A stretch of DNA of 13,694 nucleotides from DASXMT01 sp035569695. GTDB lineage: Bacteria > Actinomycetota > Acidimicrobiia > Acidimicrobiales > RAAP-2. Below, in pieces: positions 12,278-13,694 of the stretch. Each line of letters begins with the position of its first letter. The stretch's first letter is position 1. The notes under the pieces are model-generated. The model did no database searches. It had not been told where the DNA came from and worked only from the letters and a program-made list of their open reading frames with translations. The position numbers and the translations under genes are program-made. The DNA lies in NCBI GenBank assembly GCA_035569695.1, contig DATMMO010000011.1:1-13694 (forward strand), written 5' to 3'.

Positions 12278-12862
12278 ATGAACATCGTCGTGAGCAACGT
12301 CAAAGGTGGCGTGGGCAAAACCACTACGTCCGTGTACCTGGCCGCCGCAGCCGTCGAACAGGGCTATGCCTCGGTGGTGCTCGTCGACTCTGATCGACAG
12401 GCATCGTCGGCCGAGTGGTTCGAGGACAGTCCTGTCGATGGTGTCGATCTGGTGGAAGCACCGTCTGAACGGACGGTCAGCCGGGCCATGGCCGATTCCG
12501 ACAGCATGGTGATCGTGGACACGCCCCCCGGCGACGAGCGAATCGTCAAGGCGGCCCTGGCTCGAGCCGATGCGGTGGTGGTCCCGACCCGAGCCGGGGG
12601 AGTGGAGCCAACCCGCGTAGCCGCCACCTTGGACATGGTGCCCGACGGCATCCCCTTTGGGATCGTGGTGTGCGCGGCGCGTTTGGGGACGAACGACCTG
12701 AGCGAGACGGTCGAGGGCTGGACGGCTGAGAAGGTGCCCGTCTGGGGGATCATCCCCGAGCGCGTGGGCATCGCCTCCGGTCCGGCGGCGCGGCTCTACC
12801 GGGAAGGCCTCGACGCCTATACGTCGGTGTTGAAACGGGCAACCAGACGGCGATCGCGATGA
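12278..12862 (+). CDS. Small ParA-family ATPase
   Basis: This 194-residue ParA/MinD-type ATPase begins directly with the strand MNIVVSNVKGGVGKTT. The deviant Walker A KGGVGKTT (9-16) has the signature lysine Lys9 and the P-loop lysine Lys14. The A' motif is DSDRQASSAEW (37-47) and Walker B is VIVDTPPG (78-85). The C-terminus is basic (KRATRRRSR), which would fit non-specific DNA binding. It lacks the N-terminal DNA-binding domain of type Ia ParA, so the size and partner match type Ib partition or orphan cargo-positioning ParAs. ATG 12278 follows a leaderless -10. It overlaps the ribbon-helix-helix gene by 4 bp (ATGA). The cargo, whether plasmid, chromosome or protein complex, is unknown. Confidence 0.92.
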   Translation: MNIVVSNVKGGVGKTTTSVYLAAAAVEQGYASVVLVDSDRQASSAEWFEDSPVDGVDLVEAPSERTVSRAMADSDSMVIVDTPPGDERIVKAALARADAVVVPTRAGGVEPTRVAATLDMVPDGIPFGIVVCAARLGTNDLSETVEGWTAEKVPVWGIIPERVGIASGPAARLYREGLDAYTSVLKRATRRRSR

Positions 12863-13110
12863 CGCGAAGGATCGCCGAGAAGATCGCCGGGACTGCGAGC
12901 CGTCCGAGCGAGGCATTTCGAAGCACCAGTGGAAGGGAGCGACGGCCCCATAATCTCCCCCTGTACCTCGACCACCATCAGCGCGAGTGGTTACGCGAGG
13001 CGGCATGGGAGTCGAGGACCAGCGCTTCTGGGTTGTTGCGGGCGATGATCCGTGCCTGCGAGGCCGATCCGGTGGTGCGCCGGGCCATCGAAGCCCATCT
13101 TGAGCGCTGA
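12859..13110 (+). CDS. Ribbon-helix-helix-like DNA-binding protein, putative ParA partner
   Basis: In this 83-residue protein, residues 1-30 are a basic, probably flexible tail (several Arg/Lys, including RRI and GRERRP). Residues 31-37 (HNLPLYL) look like the DNA-contacting beta strand. Helix A is about 39-50 (HHQREWLREAAW). After the turn ESRTSAS, helix B runs about 57-68 (SGLLRAMIRACE). This is the MetJ/Arc/ParG layout. In type Ib partition systems such small proteins bind the operator/centromere upstream of parA, and their arginine-rich tail stimulates the ParA ATPase. The 4-bp overlap with the parA-like gene shows translational coupling. A role as antitoxin is unlikely because no toxin gene follows. 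Confidence 0.75.
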   Translation: MTRRIAEKIAGTASRPSEAFRSTSGRERRPHNLPLYLDHHQREWLREAAWESRTSASGLLRAMIRACEADPVVRRAIEAHLER

Positions 13111-13141
13111 CGCGACTCCGCTCGCCCAAGGGTGGTGACGG

Positions 13142-13169
13142 GGGCGGCAAGCCGTGGGAGCGGCCGCCC
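13142..13169 (+). terminator. Weak hairpin downstream of the parA/ribbon-helix-helix pair
   Basis: GGGCGGC (13142-13148) pairs with GCCGCCC (13163-13169) across a 14-nt loop, 31 bp after the stop. There is no U-tract. It is a plausible but weak terminator. Confidence 0.35.
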
Positions 13170-13273
13170 GCTGTCGCCTGGAGATTGTAGGAGCGGGCAC
13201 AAGGTCTGTCCCCCTGATTCGTTCCCATCCTTATGACAGCTGGCCCTTCGGAACGTCCGTCTACGACTGTTCA

Positions 13274-13321
13274 TGTCGTTCCGGTCCCCGTCACTCGTGT
13301 CGTCGCGGTCCCCGTCAGGCA
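13274..13321. repeat. Two-copy 24-bp tandem repeat upstream of the whiB-like gene
   Basis: Units at 13274-13297 and 13298-13321 share 18 of their first 20 bases, including an identical 12-mer CGGTCCCCGTCA at 13282 and 13306. The array ends about 34 bp before ATG 13355. The 24-bp period places the copies on roughly similar helix faces (just over two turns), so it may be a paired binding site. Confidence 0.6.
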
Positions 13322-13354
13322 CGGTTGGCCGACGACGGCACCATGAGGCGCGCC

Positions 13355-13621
13355 ATGGAACCCGACTCTGGCGAACAGGCGGTGGCCGACGAAGGACGAC
13401 CGGAATGGATGGATCGGGGAGTCTGTCGGGGCGAACCGATCGAGACCTTCTTCGCCGATCGCGGCGGTGATGCCTACAAACGCGCCCAGCGACTCTGCCA
13501 TCGGTGTCCGGTCCGGCGCGAGTGCGCCGACTATGCCGTCGCCGACCCGCTGATCCTCGGGTGGTGGGGCGGGATGTCCGAACGAGAACGGCGGAGGGTG
13601 CGGGCCAGTCGGGCGGCGTGA
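13355..13621 (+). CDS. WhiB-family iron-sulfur transcriptional regulator
   Basis: This 88-residue protein has the four invariant cysteines of the WhiB family: Cys24 in RGVCRGE, then Cys48, Cys51 and Cys57 as C-x2-C-x5-C (CHRCPVRREC). The downstream turn G-[VIW]-W-G-G appears as GWWGGMSERERRR (69-81) and is followed by the basic C-terminal tail. WhiB proteins bind a redox- or NO-sensitive [4Fe-4S] cluster and usually act with the primary sigma factor. ATG 13355 is preceded at 6 nt by GAGG and is preferred; ATG 13343 in the same frame would add four residues but has no ribosome site. The subfamily cannot be fixed from sequence alone. The final 73 bp of the window downstream show no gene. Confidence 0.92.
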   Translation: MEPDSGEQAVADEGRPEWMDRGVCRGEPIETFFADRGGDAYKRAQRLCHRCPVRRECADYAVADPLILGWWGGMSERERRRVRASRAA

Positions 13622-13694
13622 GGCTCGGTTTCGACCCTGAGCGGTGAAGCCGGCACCCGTCGGGAAATCGACACGCAGCTTCACGCCCCTTTCG

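Larger units (their letters stand above)
13111..13354. other. Intergenic region upstream of the whiB-like gene
   Basis: This stretch of about 244 bp has no credible gene. It contains a weak hairpin (13142-13169) and a two-copy 24-bp tandem repeat (13274-13317), listed separately. I see no convincing -10 for the WhiB gene; TATGAC at 13232-13237 is the nearest candidate. Confidence 0.6.

Noticed and set aside
12176..13228. Upstream extension of the methyltransferase frame to 763 codons
   Set aside because: The extension runs antisense through the parA-like and RHH genes and the promoter palindrome. The TRAM domain starts at about 12175, so the extra 350 residues are not coding.
13271..13684. 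137-codon minus-strand frame with AGGGG before a GTG start at 13684
   Set aside because: It has a tempting ribosome site, but the frame is antisense to the whole WhiB gene and its translation has no family pattern. A gene starting outside the window cannot be excluded for the last 73 bp.
1..13694. tRNA, rRNA, CRISPR arrays, transposons, integrases and attachment sites
   Set aside because: I looked for cloverleaf-like segments, regularly spaced repeats, transposase motifs and paired direct repeats around the parA cassette and found none that hold up by eye.

Overview
The window is high-GC DNA, densely coding on both strands. Its gene content points to Actinomycetota: a WhiB-family Fe-S regulator, a mycothiol-type PIG-L deacetylase, an F420-type LLM oxidoreductase, bacterial Ku and an RsbW-like kinase fold. 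Several start codons also look leaderless, with a TANNNT box 6-7 nt upstream. Acidimicrobiia is a reasonable guess, but no rRNA or other marker fixes the lineage. I see no tRNA, rRNA, CRISPR array, transposase or integrase.

Layout. Positions 2-565 (+) are the 3' end of an SPFH/stomatin-like membrane scaffold gene. It converges on, and overlaps by 13 bp, purE (553-1044, -). An LLM-class F420-dependent oxidoreductase (1158-2063, +) diverges from purE. A four-gene minus-strand run follows, in transcription order: alpha/beta hydrolase (5227-4319), RecB-like PD-(D/E)XK nuclease with a predicted Fe-S cluster (4308-3478), PAP2 phosphatase (3481-2867, 4-bp overlap) and a DsbA-fold protein (2791-2183).

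From 5318 the plus strand carries a DedA membrane protein, an uncharacterised basic protein (6095-6427), a PIG-L deacetylase (6524-7318), a 56-residue DUF4177-like protein (7362-7532) and an ATP-binding anti-sigma-like protein (7613-7984). A hypothetical gene (8380-8009, -) sits divergently beside ku (8448-9392, +). Ku is followed closely by a zinc alcohol dehydrogenase and a Nudix hydrolase.

A TrmA/RlmD-type RNA methyltransferase (12175-10937, -) is divergent from a small ParA ATPase (12278-12862, +), which overlaps by 4 bp a ribbon-helix-helix gene (12859-13110). A WhiB-family gene (13355-13621, +) ends the window.

The most notable structure is at 12242-12276: a perfect 15-bp inverted repeat with a 5-nt spacer. 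Each arm carries TACAGT exactly 7 nt before a start codon, ATG of parA on one strand and GTG of an 18-codon leader ORF on the other. That leader ORF ends in an ATGA overlap with an upstream start of the methyltransferase. I read this as a symmetric bidirectional leaderless promoter that doubles as the operator, and possibly the centromere-like site, of the adjacent ParA/ribbon-helix-helix cassette. This functional reading is inference; the sequence symmetry is directly visible.
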